The translations under genes and the position numbers were made by a program. The notes below the pieces were generated by a model. That model was not told the origin of the DNA. It was given only the letters and a program-made list of their open reading frames with translations, and did no database searches. DNA of 8,696 nt from UBA10649 sp044233495 (GTDB taxonomy: Bacteria > Actinomycetota > Actinomycetes > S36-B12), in the NCBI GenBank assembly GCA_044233495.1, contig JBIIJX010000104.1, positions 1-8,696 on the forward strand. The letters run 5' to 3'. This document shows positions 6,225 to 8,696 of the stretch, one piece after another; within the stretch, counting starts at the first letter, position 1, and each line of letters opens with the position of its first letter.

Positions 6225-6230
6225 CACCCT
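6225..6230 (+). promoter_or_regulatory. putative -10 element of the MEKHLA gene
   Basis: CACCCT ends 6 nt before the GTG at 6237 (spacer GCGGGC). It is weak by consensus, keeping the A at position 2 and T at position 6. It overlaps the expected -35 region of the divergent reductase gene. Confidence 0.35.
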
Positions 6231-6236
6231 GCGGGC

Positions 6237-6683
6237 GTGAATGACGTGCAGATCGCGAGGGCGATACTCGACAGCTATCGCGCCCGCGTCGGCGTCGAGC
6301 TCTTCGCGCGCAGTCACGAGTTGGACGCTGATGCACGACGCCTGCGCGAGCTCGATGCCGTCGTGCTGAGTCACGACGGCGGTGCGGACCCGGTGTTCGT
6401 CTATGCCAACCATGCGGCTGCGACCCTGTGGCGGATGCCCATCGAGGAGATCGTGGGGATGCCCTCGCGGCTTTCGGCACCCCCGGGCCAGCGGGCATCG
6501 CGCGCCGCCATGCTGGCAGACGCTGCCGCGTCCGGGGTTCTCCACGGGTATTCCGGAGAGCGCATCGCCCGCGACGGCACACGGTTCATCATCGAGGGTG
6601 CGACGCTGTGGACGGTGGACGGCTACGGAGATCGAGCGGGCCAGGCGGTCGTCTTCCGCGACTGGCACGGGGTCGACGACTGA
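6237..6683 (+). CDS. stand-alone MEKHLA (PAS-like) domain protein
   Basis: A 148-residue protein that is essentially one MEKHLA domain, a PAS-related fold first described at the C-terminus of plant HD-ZIP III factors and found alone in bacteria. Diagnostic stretches: VVLSHDGGADPVFVYANHAA at residues 42-61, LWRMPIEEIVGMPSRLSAPP at 64-83, GYSGERIARDGTRFIIEGAT at 104-123 and the ending GQAVVFRDWH at 135-144. Such domains are presumed to bind a small ligand or flavin-like cofactor, but no activity is established for stand-alone versions. No output domain is attached, so it would have to act through a partner. The GTG at 6237 is preferred because a -10-like hexamer ends 6 nt before it and homology begins soon after; an upstream in-frame ATG at 6207 would place 10 extra residues over the shared promoter. 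It is divergent from the aldo/keto reductase, with 44 bp between start codons. Confidence 0.9.
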   Translation: MNDVQIARAILDSYRARVGVELFARSHELDADARRLRELDAVVLSHDGGADPVFVYANHAAATLWRMPIEEIVGMPSRLSAPPGQRASRAAMLADAAASGVLHGYSGERIARDGTRFIIEGATLWTVDGYGDRAGQAVVFRDWHGVDD

Positions 6684-6729
6684 CGCGCTCGAGTTCGCCG
6701 GCGCGCTGTCGATGAACGGGATGCCGGAC

Positions 6730-6751
6730 GGGACCGCCTAGCGGCGGGCCC
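6730..6751. terminator. hairpin between convergent genes, candidate bidirectional terminator
   Basis: GGG-A-CCGCC pairs with GGCGG-G-CCC around a 4-nt TAGC loop: 8 G:C pairs and one A/G mismatch. It sits 46 bp after the MEKHLA stop and touches the stop codon of the minus-strand channel gene, so it could end both transcripts. It has no U-tract. A second weaker stem, CGCGC/GCGCG with a 12-nt loop, lies at 6684-6705. Confidence 0.5.
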
Positions 6752-8646
6752 TACGGCGACGGGGCCACGACGACGACAGCGTCGCCCGGTGCGGCGACGA
6801 AGGCGAGGTCCTTCGCGGGGTTGAGGCGGATGCCCTTGCCCAGGGTCCCCGCCGTGCCCACGAGACTCGCGGCTCGCACGCCGATCGGGGTCACCCCCCA
6901 GTCGCGGGCTGCCTCGATGACCGAGCGGAACGTAGTCGTTCCGATGGGAACGTAGCGCTCGATCGGATGCAGGGCGATGACGGATCCGGCGGAGTCGAAC
7001 AGGTCCCGGAAGACAGGTGCGAGATCAGGGCTCTCGCTGAGCTGGGCGATCAGCAGGCCGATCAGGCGCTGACTGACGATGAAGTCGTTGTTCTCGGCCG
7101 GAGCCGTCAACTCGACGTCATTGGGGTCGACGAGTTCGGCGACGATGTTCTCCTCCGTCCCGTTCTGGGCGAGGTGACCGCGAACGTGCAGCAGCGCGAG
7201 CATGGTCCGGGCGTCTGCCTCATCGGCTGGGAAGGCGCCCTTCTCGCTCAGCAGCAGGATGTGGTCGTACGGACCGTTGTCGAGAACGCTGCTGACGTCG
7301 GAGCGGCTGATCGGGCTGCCCGGGTGGATGGTGAGCGACTGGCGCTCCAGTGTCATCGCGGTGGCGATCGCATCGATTGCCTCGACCGTGTCATCGACGA
7401 GGAGGTGAATCTCTGAATCGGGTGCGACGTGCACGTCGATCTCGCGGGCGATGAGCGGTGCGAGGGGGCTCCAGCCGATGATCAGGGTCCGCTCTCGAGC
7501 CGGTGGCAGCGACTGCCAGGTTCGATCATCGGGGGGTGTCCATGGCGCGGGTGCACAGTCGAGCGAGAAGCGGGAGTCATCCTCGGCGATGGCGATGAGC
7601 CGGTCACCCGCGTTCAGGACCGTGGTCGTGGGCGGCCCGACATGCGTGCCGTCCGCGTTGCGCAGTGCGATCACCGTCGCGGTGCTGCTGGCGAGGAGCG
7701 CTTGACCGTACGTCTGCCCGATCCACGGCCCCGTGACGTCGATGACGTACAACTCGTCGCCCTCGAAGTCGAGGAACTCCTCGTAGATCCCGCCGAGCCC
7801 GGGTGAGCGGGAGACCTGCGCACCGATGCGGGCGATGACTTCGGTGGAGGTGATCGTCAGGAGGCGTGGGCCGACGGCGGCCTCGAGAGCGTCCGCTGTG
7901 TCGTCATCCTCCAGCTCGGCGACGATGGGAGCACGGGACTCGGCGGGCAGACACCGCGATACCGCGAGCACGGCCTTGACGACCTGCGCGTCGGAGCCTT
8001 CCTGCGGTCGCAGCACGATGATCGACTTCGCCTCGGCAGGGTTGCCCTGCTCGAGGTCGGCTATGCGGGTCGGATTGCCGCTGCGCACGATCAGGCGCGA
8101 CGTCTTCATGTCGGGCACCTCTGCGCGGAGCTCGTCGGAGACCTCGACGACGTCGTCGGGAGTGAGCACGACGATGGCGCGGTCGCGCTCGCTGCTGTTG
8201 GCCTCGACGAGCTCGGCGATCACCGCCGCGAGCTTGTCGTTGCGGCCGACGATCAGCGTGTGGCCGGCTTCGATGACCTGGGAGCGGCCGCGACGCAGGC
8301 TCTCCACCCGCGCGTCGATGGCCGACGACACCAAACCGATGATCGCGGCGGCGAGGAAGATGCCGACGATCGTGACGACGAGCATGACGAGCCGGAAGGG
8401 CAGACCCTCGTCACCGGAGAAGGTGCCGGGATCTAGCGAGCGGGTCAGTGCGTACCAGACGCCCTCGGGAAAGGTCGTCGACTCACCAGCCGGCCCGATG
8501 CCGGTGATGATGAGGAAGACGGCGATGACGAGCATGAAGGCCAGGGCGACGAGGCCCAGCCAGGCGAGGACACCCCAGATGCCCTTGGCGAGGGTGTTGT
8601 CGAAGCGGTAGCGCAGGCGCTGGCGCTGGGTGAAGGTACGCGGCAT
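6751..8646 (-). CDS. CASTOR/POLLUX-type ion channel with two RCK-like modules
   Basis: A 631-residue membrane channel related to the plant CASTOR/POLLUX (SYM8/DMI1) channels. After a basic N-terminus, one hydrophobic segment spans about residues 24-50. A pore-loop region follows (FPEGVWYALTRSLDPGTFSG at 59-78), then a second membrane segment at 85-109. Two Rossmann-type TrkA-N/RCK modules come next: the first begins at AGHTLIVGRNDKLAAV (127-142) and the second at TLIIGWSPLAPLIAREID (387-404). A TrkA-C-like region may lie in between (GDELYVIDVTGPWIGQTYG at 296-314). Only two membrane helices are seen, against four in the plant proteins. It probably forms a tetrameric cation channel at the inner membrane gated by a cytoplasmic ligand or ion; K+ versus Ca2+ selectivity is not readable. 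The ATG at 8646 is preferred because TTGGAT ends 6 nt before it; ATG 8652 and TTG 8658 are in-frame alternatives. Confidence 0.9.
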   Translation of the reverse strand: MPRTFTQRQRLRYRFDNTLAKGIWGVLAWLGLVALAFMLVIAVFLIITGIGPAGESTTFPEGVWYALTRSLDPGTFSGDEGLPFRLVMLVVTIVGIFLAAAIIGLVSSAIDARVESLRRGRSQVIEAGHTLIVGRNDKLAAVIAELVEANSSERDRAIVVLTPDDVVEVSDELRAEVPDMKTSRLIVRSGNPTRIADLEQGNPAEAKSIIVLRPQEGSDAQVVKAVLAVSRCLPAESRAPIVAELEDDDTADALEAAVGPRLLTITSTEVIARIGAQVSRSPGLGGIYEEFLDFEGDELYVIDVTGPWIGQTYGQALLASSTATVIALRNADGTHVGPPTTTVLNAGDRLIAIAEDDSRFSLDCAPAPWTPPDDRTWQSLPPARERTLIIGWSPLAPLIAREIDVHVAPDSEIHLLVDDTVEAIDAIATAMTLERQSLTIHPGSPISRSDVSSVLDNGPYDHILLLSEKGAFPADEADARTMLALLHVRGHLAQNGTEENIVAELVDPNDVELTAPAENNDFIVSQRLIGLLIAQLSESPDLAPVFRDLFDSAGSVIALHPIERYVPIGTTTFRSVIEAARDWGVTPIGVRAASLVGTAGTLGKGIRLNPAKDLAFVAAPGDAVVVVAPSP

Positions 8647-8652
8647 GGGCAT

Positions 8653-8658
8653 ATCCAA
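8653..8658 (-). promoter_or_regulatory. putative -10 element of the ion channel gene
   Basis: On the minus strand TTGGAT ends 6 nt before the ATG at 8646. Its T1 and T6 fit, but position 2 is T, not A. If this is the -10, the TTG at 8658 and ATG at 8652 would be in or upstream of the promoter core and untranslated, which decides the start at 8646. Confidence 0.4.
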
Positions 8659-8696
8659 GCAGGCACGGGCGGGCAGTGGGCGGGGTTGCTGGCGTT

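Noticed and set aside
5467..6240. 257-codon plus-strand open frame
   Set aside because: Antisense to the aldo/keto reductase, which has its full catalytic tetrad.
6193..6582. Long N-terminal extension of the aldo/keto reductase frame (up to 130 residues)
   Set aside because: It runs antisense through the MEKHLA gene and across the promoter gap; the family N-terminus begins at the ATG at 6192.
7826..8611. 261-codon plus-strand open frame, Ser/Thr-rich
   Set aside because: Antisense to the ion channel gene; the apparent composition is the complement of hydrophobic and acidic codons.
1..8696. tRNA/rRNA genes, CRISPR repeats, insertion sequences, phage or defence genes
   Set aside because: No repeat array, inverted-repeat-bounded transposase, RNA-gene signature or defence-type domain was seen on either strand.

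Overview
This window looks like an ordinary chromosomal segment of a high-GC Gram-positive bacterium (Actinomycetota). GC is high throughout and the codons are strongly GC3-biased. GTG starts are used. Almost every gene has a TANNNT-like -10 hexamer ending only 6-7 nt before its start codon, the layout of leaderless transcripts common in this phylum. I cannot name the genus from the sequence. No mobile element, tRNA/rRNA, CRISPR array or phage remnant is visible.

Layout, left to right. (1) Positions 1-304, minus strand: the N-terminal ~100 codons of an FAD-binding oxidoreductase resembling the mycobacterial Rv0449c/TmsA group, leaving the window on the left. (2) Divergent from it, positions 367-1718, plus strand: a two-gene unit with a membrane-anchored coiled-coil protein of unknown function overlapped by 4 bp (GTGA) with a LigB/DODA-type extradiol ring-cleavage dioxygenase. 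A 22-bp tandem duplication covers the dioxygenase stop, followed by a hairpin. (3) 1836-3413: a CPA1-type Na+/H+ antiporter with a cytoplasmic tail. (4) 3514-4980 and 5006-5344: a wingless Orn/Lys/Arg decarboxylase (PLP fold type I), then a small EutQ/DUF861-like cupin 25 bp downstream, probably co-transcribed. (5) 5341-6192, minus: an aldo/keto reductase convergent with the cupin; the two genes share one CTAG at their stops. (6) 6237-6683, plus: a stand-alone MEKHLA (PAS-like) domain protein, divergent from the reductase across 44 bp. (7) 6751-8646, minus: a CASTOR/POLLUX-type ion channel with two TrkA-N/RCK-like modules, convergent with the MEKHLA gene and separated from it by a hairpin.

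The genes do not form one pathway. A loose theme is ion and pH homeostasis (Na+/H+ antiporter, amino-acid decarboxylase that would consume protons, gated cation channel) plus redox/aromatic chemistry (FAD enzyme, ring-cleavage dioxygenase, aldo/keto reductase, PAS-like sensor); this is inference from neighbourhood only. I found no convincing evidence of a previously undescribed multi-gene system. The most interesting signals are architectural: systematic leaderless start sites, two interlocked divergent promoter regions, convergent genes ending in a shared palindrome, and an uncharacterised membrane/coiled-coil protein translationally coupled to a dioxygenase.
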